The position numbers and the translations under genes were made by a program. Under the pieces are notes generated by a model. It had not been told where the DNA came from. It saw only the letters and a list, made by a program, of their open reading frames with translations, and did not search any database. Below are positions 16,542-24,642 of a stretch of DNA of 64,000 nt, piece after piece. The first letter of the stretch is position 1; each line of letters starts with the position of its first letter. This DNA comes from Desulfuromonadales bacterium (GTDB lineage: Bacteria > Desulfobacterota > Desulfuromonadia > Desulfuromonadales > BM103), in contig JAQYVZ010000010.1 in the NCBI GenBank assembly GCA_030145205.1, forward strand, positions 1-64,000, given 5' to 3'.

Positions 16542-19091
16542 TTACAGAGTCCGCTGCTGATAAATCGCATCAAAACCCTTCATCTCGTCAAACTGCAGGT
16601 ACTGGTAAACCTCTTCCTTGACCGGGTCAATCTTCTCTTTGTACTCGGCCAGGTACTCAGCCGGAGTCGGCAGCTTGCCGAGCAGAGAAGTCACAGCACC
16701 GAGCTCAGCAGAGCCGAGGTAAACCTGGGCCCCGGTACCGATGCGGTCGTCGAAGTTACGGGTCGAGGTCGAGAACATGTTGACGCCATCAGGCACGCGG
16801 GCCTGGTTACCCATGCAGAGCGAGCATCCGGGGGTCTCGATGCGGGCGCCAATCTGGTTGAAGATATTGAAATAGGCTTCGTCCTTCAACTTCGCCTGGT
16901 CCATACGGGTCGGCGGGCAGATCCAGGTACGAACTTCGGGATTGAACTTGTGACCTTCCCAGATCTTGGCGGCGGCGCGGAAGTGACCGATGTTGGTCAT
17001 GCAGCTACCGATGAAGACGTCCTTGATCTCGGTACCCTGCACATCGGAGAGGATCTTGACATCATCAGGATCGTTCGGGCAGGCCAGGATCGGCTCAGTG
17101 ATTTCGGCGAGGTCAATTTCGATGACGGCAGCGTACTCGGCGTTCGCGTCGGCCTTGAGCAGCTTGGGAGCTTTGAGCCACTCGTTGACGTCGTCGATGC
17201 GGCCTTGCAGAGTCTGCGGATCACGGTAGCCCTCATCAATCATCTTCTCCATCAGGGCGACGTTGGAGCGCAGGTAGGTGCAGACAGCTTCTTCCTTGAG
17301 CTGGATGCAACCGGCAGCGGCGGAACGCTCTGCAGCGGCGTCGGTCAGTTCGTAAGCCTGCTCAACGTTGATATCCAGACCTTCCATCTCAAGGATACGA
17401 CCATTGAAGATGTTCTTCTTGTTCTTCTTCGGTACGGTCAGCAGACCTTGCTTGATGGCCCAGAGAGGAATTGCGTTAACGGCGTCACGCAGGGTGATGC
17501 CGGGGTTGAATTCACCTTTGAAACGCACCAGGACCGACTCGGGCATATCGAGCGGCATGAAGCCGAGAGCGCCACCGAATGCCACCAGGCCGGAACCGGC
17601 CGGGAAGCTGATACCGATCGGGAAACGGGTATGGGAGTCGCCACCGGTACCGACCGTGTCGGGAACCAACAGGCGATTCAGCCAGCTGTGAATAACACCG
17701 TCGCCCGGCTTGAGAGGTACACCGGCGCGCTCGGCGATGAAGTCGGGGAGGAACTTGTGCATTTTAACGTCAGCCGGCTTCGGGTAAGCAGCCGTGTGAC
17801 AGAAAGACTGCATGAACATCGGCGACTGGAAGCGCAGGCAAGCCAGCTCTTTCAGTTCGTCAGCAGTCATCGGGCCGGTGGTGTCCTGGGAACCGACGGT
17901 GGTCATCTTCGGCTCGCAAGCGGTGCCGGGCAGGATGCCGTCAACCTCGCAGGCGCGACCGACCATCTTCTGGGCGAGAGAGTAGCCCTGGTCTGCTTTA
18001 GGTACCGGGTTGACCGGCTTGGTGAACACATCGCTCTCGGCCATACCGAGGGCTTCGCGGGCCTTTGCGGTCAGGGAGCGACCAATGATCAGAGGAATCC
18101 GGCCGCCTGCGCGGAACTCGTCCGGCACGGTGTTCGGCTTGATGTCGAAGGTGGTGACAACGGCGCCGTCCTTGGTGACTTCGCCTTTGGCGGTGTTGAT
18201 AGTGATCACGTCACCATCGTTCATGTTGGAGACGTCCATCATCAACGGCAGAGCACCGGAGTCCTGAGCGGTGTTAAAGAAGATCGGAGCGATAACGCTG
18301 CCGATGATCACGCCGCCACGGCGCTTGTTCGGCACGGCCGGGATGTCGTTGCCAATGTGCCACAGCACGCTGTTGCAGGCAGACTTACGGGAAGACCCGG
18401 TGCCGACCACGTCACCAACAAAAGCGACCTGGTTGCCGGCAGCGCGCCAGTCGGCGATCTCCTGCAGACGGTTGGGGAAACGGGTTTTGCCCATTGCCAA
18501 TGAGTGCAGCGGAATATCGGGGCGGCTCCAGGCGTCGCCTGCCGGGGAGAAGTCATCAGTGTTGATCTCGCCCTCGACCTTGAACACTTTGACGGTGATC
18601 TCTTCAGCCAGTGCCGGCTTGCCGGTAAACCATTCGGCATTAGCCCAGCTTTCGACAACCTGCTTTGCTTTGGCGTTGCTTTTGGAAAGTTCGACAACTT
18701 CGTCAAAAGCATCATAAACCAGGGTGGTGCCGGACAGGGCAGCAACAGCAGCGTCGGCAACTTCAGCGTCGGACAGGGCAGCGATCAGGTATTTGACGTT
18801 GTAACCGCCGATCATGGTGCCGAGCATCTTGATGGCGTCCAGCTTCGAAATCAGCGGGGAGCTTGCCTTGCCAGCAAGGATATCGCCGAGAAAGTCCGCC
18901 TTGACTTCAGCGGCAGGGTCAACACCGGGCGAAACGCGCTCGGTGATCAGGTTCATCAAAAACTCTTCCTTGCCAGCCGGGGGGGCCTGCAGCAGCTTGC
19001 AGAGGTCCGCAGCTTGCTCAGGATTCAGCGGCAGAGCCGGAATCCCCTGAGCGTTTCTCTCCTGCTCATGGCGTAAATAAGCCTCAATCAT
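16542..19091 (-). CDS. acnB: Bifunctional aconitate hydratase 2 / 2-methylisocitrate dehydratase
   Basis: 849 residues, the length of AcnB. Isomerises citrate to isocitrate through cis-aconitate in the TCA cycle, using a [4Fe-4S] cluster. N-terminal HEAT-like domain (MIEAYLRHEQERNAQGIPALPL, the AcnB start), swivelling domain (VEGEINTDDFSPAGDAWSRPDIPLH), then the catalytic domains with VGSQDTTGPMT, the cluster Cys in RFQSPMFMQSFCHTAA and in GCSLCMGNQARV near the C-terminus, and the active-site segment STSTRNFDDRIGTG. GGAGG lies 5 bases before the ATG. The promoter carries the same palindrome as icd and mdh, see 19262-19294. Confidence 0.96.
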   Translation of the reverse strand: MIEAYLRHEQERNAQGIPALPLNPEQAADLCKLLQAPPAGKEEFLMNLITERVSPGVDPAAEVKADFLGDILAGKASSPLISKLDAIKMLGTMIGGYNVKYLIAALSDAEVADAAVAALSGTTLVYDAFDEVVELSKSNAKAKQVVESWANAEWFTGKPALAEEITVKVFKVEGEINTDDFSPAGDAWSRPDIPLHSLAMGKTRFPNRLQEIADWRAAGNQVAFVGDVVGTGSSRKSACNSVLWHIGNDIPAVPNKRRGGVIIGSVIAPIFFNTAQDSGALPLMMDVSNMNDGDVITINTAKGEVTKDGAVVTTFDIKPNTVPDEFRAGGRIPLIIGRSLTAKAREALGMAESDVFTKPVNPVPKADQGYSLAQKMVGRACEVDGILPGTACEPKMTTVGSQDTTGPMTADELKELACLRFQSPMFMQSFCHTAAYPKPADVKMHKFLPDFIAERAGVPLKPGDGVIHSWLNRLLVPDTVGTGGDSHTRFPIGISFPAGSGLVAFGGALGFMPLDMPESVLVRFKGEFNPGITLRDAVNAIPLWAIKQGLLTVPKKNKKNIFNGRILEMEGLDINVEQAYELTDAAAERSAAAGCIQLKEEAVCTYLRSNVALMEKMIDEGYRDPQTLQGRIDDVNEWLKAPKLLKADANAEYAAVIEIDLAEITEPILACPNDPDDVKILSDVQGTEIKDVFIGSCMTNIGHFRAAAKIWEGHKFNPEVRTWICPPTRMDQAKLKDEAYFNIFNQIGARIETPGCSLCMGNQARVPDGVNMFSTSTRNFDDRIGTGAQVYLGSAELGAVTSLLGKLPTPAEYLAEYKEKIDPVKEEVYQYLQFDEMKGFDAIYQQRTL

Positions 19092-19261
19092 GTCATCCTC
19101 CTCATCAGGAATTTGTGGGTTGAGAACGAACCGTTCTCCTTGTTTTTAACTGTCCAGGGCATGCGCTGAAACAGAGAAACAGCCCTAGGAAACCGGACTG
19201 TAAAAGTTCCAGGCCCAAAAAACACGCCGCCGAAGGCCATGACCTCCGGGGCTTGAGCACT

Positions 19262-19294
19262 GCATACTGTATACGATTTTATTGTCTCCGTCAA
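19262..19294 (-). promoter_or_regulatory. acnB promoter with a TCA-type palindromic operator
   Basis: Minus strand -35 TTGACG (19294-19289), then 14 bases to GTATACAGTATGC (19274-19262), which covers the -10 region (TACAGT at 17 bases). The palindrome differs by one base from GTATACTGTATAC upstream of icd and mdh. The transcript would have a leader of about 165 bases before the acnB ATG. Confidence 0.7.
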
Positions 19295-19452
19295 CGACCA
19301 ACTCCCCTTTTAAACCAAGACTTTTCGCCGACGATGCTGCTTCAGATTTGTACTGTGAAATGTTCTGCGAGAGGTCTTCCTCAAGAACACAAGAAGGGCT
19401 ATGACTTATTCTGTCACAAGGCAGGAGTTTACTCGAAATACAGGAGGCACTT

Positions 19453-19683
19453 ATGTTTGAACTTATTCTGTTAACCGGATTGCTGGCAGCCGCACTCAGC
19501 CAGCTCCTGCCCGAAAACCCGGGTGGACCTGCACCGAAACGCAACCTAAAGCAACGACAACCCGGACATAGAGGCTCGTCACGGAAAACAAAACGCCGCC
19601 GGGCACATGCACCTGGCGGCGTTTTAAAACAAGAAACTGACAGGGACAGAATTCGTAGCTACCCGCGTCAGCTCGTCGCATGA
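19453..19683 (+). CDS. Doubtful small protein with one hydrophobic helix
   Basis: 76 residues. An AGGAGG site lies 5-6 bases before the ATG, and the first 17 residues (MFELILLTGLLAAALSQ) form a hydrophobic helix, followed by a strongly basic tail. Against it: the second half of the frame contains the terminator hairpin at 19590-19625 that serves the convergent gene, and the C-terminal residues look random. No family recognised. Either a short membrane peptide or chance. Confidence 0.25.
   Translation: MFELILLTGLLAAALSQLLPENPGGPAPKRNLKQRQPGHRGSSRKTKRRRAHAPGGVLKQETDRDRIRSYPRQLVA
19590..19625 (-). terminator. Terminator of the EAL phosphodiesterase gene
   Basis: Stem of 11 bases AAAACGCCGCC / GGCGGCGTTTT with a 14-base loop; the minus strand continues as TTTTGTTTT. 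It lies 75 bases beyond the stop at 19700. Confidence 0.7.
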
Positions 19684-19699
19684 TCTGTGTGGAAACGTA

Positions 19700-21766
19700 T
19701 TACTCGCCGACCTGCCCATCAGACAGGAAAGCAAGAAAATCCTCGGCCGAGAGAGGCTTGCTGTACAGGTAGCCCTGCATCTGGGGGCAATCGAGGTTCA
19801 TCAGGATGTCCCTCTGTTCCATCTCTTCAACCCCCTCGGCGATCACTTCCAGCCCCATACCATGCGCCAGGCTGGTAATCAGCGAGACCAGCACCCGATC
19901 ATCATCGCTGGTCACGATATCCATCACAAAGGATCGATCGATCTTGAGTCGGTCGACCGGGAAGCGCTTCAGGTAGTTCAGTGAGGAGTACCCCGTGCCG
20001 AAATCGTCAATGGCAATCTTGACACCGCGGATCTTCAGGTCGGTCAGAATCTCGACGGTCTTGAGTGGGTCATCCATGAAGGTGTTTTCGGTAATCTCGA
20101 TCTCAAGATACTCCGGCGGCAAACCGGTTTCAGCAAGCACTCGGTCAATATGATCAACCAGAGTTGGGTCGCGGAACTGTTTGGCCGACACGTTCACACC
20201 TGTCATCAGGTAGTGTCCAGCAGTCTGCTGAAAAACCACCGCCTGACGACAAGCAGCTTCAAGGACCCAGGCGCCGATCGGCAGGATCAAGCCATTTTCT
20301 TCAGCAACCGGAATAAAATCAACCGGTGAAACCAGATTCCCGTTGCTGTCTTTCCAGCGCAACAATGCCTCGAAGCCGGTAATATTGCCCGTGTCAGCAT
20401 TAATCTGCGGCTGGTAATTCAGGAAAAACTGCTTCTCGTTCAAAGCAGCCTGCAAGCCGCTCTCCATGGTCAGGCGTGCCACAGCTTCGACCTGCAGTGA
20501 CTTGGAATAAAGCTCGAAGCCGTTCACACCCCGTTCGGCCGAATGATCCAGGCACGAGGCAGCCATCTGGATCAGATCACCGGGGTCGCTACTGTCATCG
20601 GGGAAGAAAGAAATCCCCATCGAAACCATCGGGAAGAACTGCTTATCCTCATAATCGATCGGCTGGGACAGGACCTCTTCAATATTCTTGAAAGGACTGA
20701 CATTTTTGACACGCGCGCCTTCCTGGGCCAGCGTAAAGATCACGCGTTCGGAACTGAGTCTGGCCACAACATCATCTTCACCCAACTGCATGACCAGTCG
20801 TTCGGCAATTTGTTTCAAAAAATCCCGGGCGAGGCTCTCTCCGTGGATATCGACAATCCGACGCAGGTTGCGAACTTCAAGAGCAACAACGGCGACACTT
20901 TCTTTCAACTCAGGTGCAGCTTTCAGGAGAGCTGCAAGCCTTTCCTCGAACAGGTAGCGGTTGGGAAGGTTGGTGTGACGGTCATAGTTGCTCATATAGT
21001 GGAGGCTCATCTCGGCCTGGTCACGCAGGCGCGCATTCTCCACAGCAACCACCGTCTGCCTCACTAGGCGACGTCCTTGCAGAAAAATACCGGAGAGCCC
21101 CATCAGCCAGAGGAACACCAGCAAGGAGACAATGGCGAAATCGTAGCTCTTCGCCGCGGCCAAGGCGGGATCAAGTGGGATGGCGACGCTCAAACCGCCC
21201 CGCACATCACCAATCTTGTAGCCCTGCAGCCCGTGACATTTGAGACATTTTTTCTCGGTCACAAAGGGACGCATGGTCCGCACGTAGCGTTTGCCGTCCA
21301 AGAATGTGACGTCAGACACCTCATCCACACCTGACTCGAACTGCCTGAGCGCTTCCCGCTCCCACGCGTCCGCCTGGTTCGAGGCATTCACAACCCGAAG
21401 CGAGGTGATCTTACTGAGGGTGTCGCCATGCTTGTTGCTGATGCCAAATGCTTGTTGGATGACGTTGGACGGCGTCATCATGGTCAGAGTTCCACCGTCC
21501 GGATGAGGAATATCACGATAGGGCAGGAACGCCAGGCTGGGATTCGGCTGCGAGTTTGTTCCCACCTTCACGTAGATGCCGCCCTTGGTGAGACCCCAGC
21601 TGCGATAGAGCATATCACGCTCCAGCAGGGTGTTCGCCCGGGTTTTCACCGTTGCAATCGTCTGCTGTTCATTCGACCACAGGTAGAATCCGACAGCAGT
21701 CGCAACCACCAGCGTCCAGGCGATAGCCAGCAAAATCAGTGAACGTTTAACGAAAGCAGTTTTCAT
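19700..21766 (-). CDS. Membrane c-di-GMP phosphodiesterase with a c-heme-type sensor domain
   Basis: 688 residues. TM1 about 8-30; a periplasmic DUF3365 (Tll0287-like) domain about 35-205 with CLKCH at 174-178, a CxxCH motif for covalent heme c; TM2 about 209-230. The cytoplasmic part has a degenerate GGDEF domain (SSERV where GGDEF is expected), so cyclase activity is unlikely, and an EAL domain that looks intact: GFEALLRW, EIEITENTF, and IAIDDFGTGYSSLNYLKRFPVDRLKIDRSF. It should therefore hydrolyse c-di-GMP under control of a redox- or gas-sensing heme; that control is inference. It is the last gene of the chemosensory minus-strand run, 77 bases after cheD, so the locus connects to c-di-GMP. 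Confidence 0.87.
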   Translation of the reverse strand: MKTAFVKRSLILLAIAWTLVVATAVGFYLWSNEQQTIATVKTRANTLLERDMLYRSWGLTKGGIYVKVGTNSQPNPSLAFLPYRDIPHPDGGTLTMMTPSNVIQQAFGISNKHGDTLSKITSLRVVNASNQADAWEREALRQFESGVDEVSDVTFLDGKRYVRTMRPFVTEKKCLKCHGLQGYKIGDVRGGLSVAIPLDPALAAAKSYDFAIVSLLVFLWLMGLSGIFLQGRRLVRQTVVAVENARLRDQAEMSLHYMSNYDRHTNLPNRYLFEERLAALLKAAPELKESVAVVALEVRNLRRIVDIHGESLARDFLKQIAERLVMQLGEDDVVARLSSERVIFTLAQEGARVKNVSPFKNIEEVLSQPIDYEDKQFFPMVSMGISFFPDDSSDPGDLIQMAASCLDHSAERGVNGFELYSKSLQVEAVARLTMESGLQAALNEKQFFLNYQPQINADTGNITGFEALLRWKDSNGNLVSPVDFIPVAEENGLILPIGAWVLEAACRQAVVFQQTAGHYLMTGVNVSAKQFRDPTLVDHIDRVLAETGLPPEYLEIEITENTFMDDPLKTVEILTDLKIRGVKIAIDDFGTGYSSLNYLKRFPVDRLKIDRSFVMDIVTSDDDRVLVSLITSLAHGMGLEVIAEGVEEMEQRDILMNLDCPQMQGYLYSKPLSAEDFLAFLSDGQVGE

Positions 21767-21843
21767 ACAACCAAAACTCTTGGGTTCGGGGGGAACGTCC
21801 TTTTAACAATAAATTGTGTGAAACGACGTGTCTTGCCTGACGA

Positions 21844-22344
21844 TTACTCTGACCGCAACTGCCCTCGCTGGCGACGGATCAGCACTGAGCCTTCCTGGGT
21901 ATTGAAGACCAGCTTGCGGCCGACCCTACCGCCCAGGTCACAGGCCTGAATCGGGATCCTGTGTTTTTGCAGAAGTTCTCTGGCCAACTCACTGTTTCTA
22001 TCGCCAATCGCCAGCAAGCCGCTTTCCTTTTCCCACATGGAAGCCCCACCAAAGACCTTCGCAATCAGGTTGCTCTTCTTGCAGCCGGGGGAGGCTAACA
22101 TTTTTTCAATCAATTTAACAATAGCTATATTGCCATATTTGGGTGTAGGCAAGCCCTCTCCGTTCCAAAATGGCAGAAGGTAGTGGTTAATCCCTCCGAT
22201 TCTGGCCACAGAATCCCACAGGCAGATAGAAACACAGGACCCCAGCACCGTGGTTACCAGATGAGGGGCTGAATGCACAAAAATCGCCCCCGGGTAAAGA
22301 TAGTGCTTTCGAACCTGGTCATGTTGTGTCGCTAGGACATTCAT
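21844..22344 (-). CDS. cheD: Chemoreceptor glutamine deamidase CheD
   Basis: 166 residues. CheD deamidates glutamines on chemoreceptors and can interact with CheC-type proteins. Catalytic Cys in TTVLGSCVSICLWD, His in IGGINHYLLPFW, and KVFGGASM plus IGDRNSELARELL are the family signatures. The ATG follows directly on the TGA of the kinase-like gene (TGAATG), so the two are coupled. Confidence 0.93.
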   Translation of the reverse strand: MNVLATQHDQVRKHYLYPGAIFVHSAPHLVTTVLGSCVSICLWDSVARIGGINHYLLPFWNGEGLPTPKYGNIAIVKLIEKMLASPGCKKSNLIAKVFGGASMWEKESGLLAIGDRNSELARELLQKHRIPIQACDLGGRVGRKLVFNTQEGSVLIRRQRGQLRSE

Positions 22345-23232
22345 TCAAAACACTTCTTCATCGTCAGAAGAATCAAACAGGAAGAGGTTCCCTTCTTTAG
22401 CCACGGTCTCAACCTGTTGGCTGGCAAAGGGCAGCAGAACGGTCACAGTCGTCCCCTGCTCCGGTTCACTTTCCAAAGCCAGGGTTCCACCAAGCAATTC
22501 CGCGAGAGAACGGCAGAGACTCAGGCCAAGACCATGCCCGCGATGCGATTTCGTTGTGCCGACCTCAAGCTGCCGGAAACGATCAAAAACAGTCTCCTGG
22601 TCAGCCGGGTCAATACCGGGGCCGTTGTCTCTCACAACAAGATGCAGTTCTTTATCAGAATCGACTCTCGCTTTGATAAGAATTTTGCCCTGCGTTTCAC
22701 AGAATTCAACTGCGTTTGCAAGAAGATTCAGGACTATCAATTCGACTTTTTTTGCGTCACTTACGAAAACAATCTGCTCAGGAGTCTCTTGTTCAAGTAT
22801 CAACGCCTTCTCTTCAAGGCGATGTGACAATTTATCCAGACATGACGTGATGACCGCCAGGATGTCTGTTTTCGCAAAAGAAGGTGCGGCCTCACCCGCC
22901 TCAAGTTCTGCGGCCATAAAAACATTCTGCAATTGGAAGTCCAGGTTAAAGGCTTCGCCGTATATCATCGTCGCAGAGGTTTGCCATGCCGCCTTGTCTG
23001 TATTTTCAGTAGAACCCTGGCTGGCCAACCCCATGATCGCAGAAAGCGGGTTATTAATTTCATTGCGAATATTTGACAGGAAATGGCTTTTAACCGCTTC
23101 TGACTCCTGCAGCTTTTCGTTCATCTGCTCGAGCTTTTGCGTCAGAACCCGCAGTTCCTGCAAAGCATTGCGATTAAATTCAAATCGCTGGCGAATTTCG
23201 TCGATCAATTCGAGATCAGTTATTTTTTTCAT
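22345..23232 (-). CDS. Histidine-kinase-like protein lacking the phospho-acceptor His
   Basis: About 295 residues from ATG 23232; a TTG at 23268 is also in frame. No membrane segment. Coiled coil about 25-55, then a HisKA-like helix FLSNIRNEINNPLSAIMGLA where the invariant His of (S/A)HE is Asn (codon AAT). The HATPase domain is complete: LLANAVEFCE, RDNGPGIDPAD, FDRFRQL, RGHGLGLSLCRSL, GTTVTVLLPF. ATP or a nucleotide may still be bound, but standard autophosphorylation is not expected. It sits between cheB and cheD, directly abutting cheD, so a role in adaptation or scaffolding is plausible. It could instead be phosphorylated at another site; nothing in the sequence shows this. Confidence 0.8.
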   Translation of the reverse strand: MKKITDLELIDEIRQRFEFNRNALQELRVLTQKLEQMNEKLQESEAVKSHFLSNIRNEINNPLSAIMGLASQGSTENTDKAAWQTSATMIYGEAFNLDFQLQNVFMAAELEAGEAAPSFAKTDILAVITSCLDKLSHRLEEKALILEQETPEQIVFVSDAKKVELIVLNLLANAVEFCETQGKILIKARVDSDKELHLVVRDNGPGIDPADQETVFDRFRQLEVGTTKSHRGHGLGLSLCRSLAELLGGTLALESEPEQGTTVTVLLPFASQQVETVAKEGNLFLFDSSDDEEVF

Positions 23233-23299
23233 AATCGCCCCATCATCATACTGTTTATTTAACGTCAACCCGTTCCGGGGCGGACGCCTCTGTCGGCTG

Positions 23300-24367
23300 T
23301 CATCGATAGGCGGACATTACCGCCTGGGCAAGGTTGTCCAAAGGGAGGACTTTATCAACAGCGCCTATCTTAATCGCCTCCTGGGGCATGCCAAAGACTA
23401 CACATGAGGCCTCATCCTGAGCCAGGTTAAAGGCGTGAGCTTGTTTCATTTCAGCCATTCCACGGGCACCATCATCTCCCATCCCGGTCATAATGACGCC
23501 AATAGCATTCATGCCGGCATAACGGGCCACAGAACGAAACAGGACATCTACCGAGGGCCGATGGCGGCACACCAGCGGACCATCCTTGATTTGCACGTAA
23601 TATCGGGCGCCACTTCGCTTGAGAAGCATGTGGCGGTTTCCAGGAGCAATGAGCGCTCTTCCGGGAAGAACCGTATCACCATCGGCAGCTTCTTTGACTT
23701 CAATCTGGCAACTCCCGTTAAGACGTTTGGCAAAAGCAGCCGTAAAATGTTGCGGCATATGCTGAACGATCACCACCCCGGGGGAGGCATAGGGGAGTTC
23801 CTCTAGAAAAACCCGCAAAGCCTCGGTCCCCCCGGTTGAGGCACCAACGGCGACAATTTTTTCAGTTGTCTTGAAATTTTCCAGGTTTCGCGGTCGATCC
23901 AGAATCACATCGGCCGAAAGTTTCGGCTCCGGTTCATTGACTAGGCTGGCCAGCCTGCGAACTCTGGCACGCGCAGCCGCCTTGACCGCATCACAAATGA
24001 GAATTCGGCTCTCTTCAAGGTACTGCTTTGCACCGAACTTCGGCTTATTGATGATTTCCACGGCACCGTATTGCAGGGATTTCATCGTGGCATCGGCACC
24101 ATTGGCTGTCAAACTCGAGCACATCACTACTGGGATGGGATCTTGGGCCATGATTTTCTTCAGAAACGTCAGGCCATCCATCCGCGGCATTTCGACATCG
24201 AGCGTAATTACATCTGGACGTTCTTTACGAATTTTCTGCTCAGCGATAAGCGGGTCAGCCGCTACGCCAATCACCTGAAGATCCTGATCGGAACCGAGAA
24301 TCTCGGTCAAGGTCTGACGGACCACGGCGGAATCATCAACAATCAGCACTTTAATCGGGTCAGCCAT
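23300..24367 (-). CDS. cheB: Chemotaxis methylesterase/deamidase CheB
   Basis: 355 residues from ATG 24367 (AAGGTGA 8 bases upstream; an upstream TTG is not preferred). Receiver domain with [12 protein letters not shown], phospho-acceptor in [13 protein letters not shown], Lys in NKPKFG, a linker, then the methylesterase with the catalytic triad in [12 protein letters not shown] (Ser), [10 protein letters not shown] (His) and [11 protein letters not shown] (Asp). It removes methyl groups from chemoreceptors when phosphorylated by CheA. Precedes the kinase-like gene by 67 bases. A TGACACA-N4-TGTGTCA palindrome lies 62 bases upstream of its start. Confidence 0.95.
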   Translation of the reverse strand: MADPIKVLIVDDSAVVRQTLTEILGSDQDLQVIGVAADPLIAEQKIRKERPDVITLDVEMPRMDGLTFLKKIMAQDPIPVVMCSSLTANGADATMKSLQYGAVEIINKPKFGAKQYLEESRILICDAVKAAARARVRRLASLVNEPEPKLSADVILDRPRNLENFKTTEKIVAVGASTGGTEALRVFLEELPYASPGVVIVQHMPQHFTAAFAKRLNGSCQIEVKEAADGDTVLPGRALIAPGNRHMLLKRSGARYYVQIKDGPLVCRHRPSVDVLFRSVARYAGMNAIGVIMTGMGDDGARGMAEMKQAHAFNLAQDEASCVVFGMPQEAIKIGAVDKVLPLDNLAQAVMSAYR

Positions 24368-24428
24368 TACAAAAATCACCTTCAATCATCAAAATGAATG
24401 CCGCTGTGCAGCCCCCACCAGCCCGGAT

Positions 24429-24446
24429 TGACACAAACCTGTGTCA
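24429..24446. promoter_or_regulatory. Chemosensory palindrome, site E (upstream of cheB)
   Basis: TGACACA-AACC-TGTGTCA, a perfect palindrome, and a member of the five-site TGnCACA-N4-TGTGnCA set. No good sigma-54 promoter lies between it and cheB. Confidence 0.6.
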
Positions 24447-24642
24447 GCGCAGGCCCTGAAAACACACCTAAAACATGACCACAAGCTCACCAGACAAGCC
24501 TACGCCCCGTTCAACGGGGTTTCTACACTAACCCGCAGACATGCACCGGGGAGACTCCGGCAATGCGCAAACCATCAATTGAATCTATATTCAACCTTCG
24601 TACCAATACCGGTAAATTTTCGGACAGTTTCAACGATTATGT

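Noticed and set aside
16950-18503. Long open frame (517 codons) on the plus strand
   Set aside because: It lies fully antisense within acnB, whose protein is a complete, recognisable enzyme. The antisense frame has no domain and arises from codon bias.
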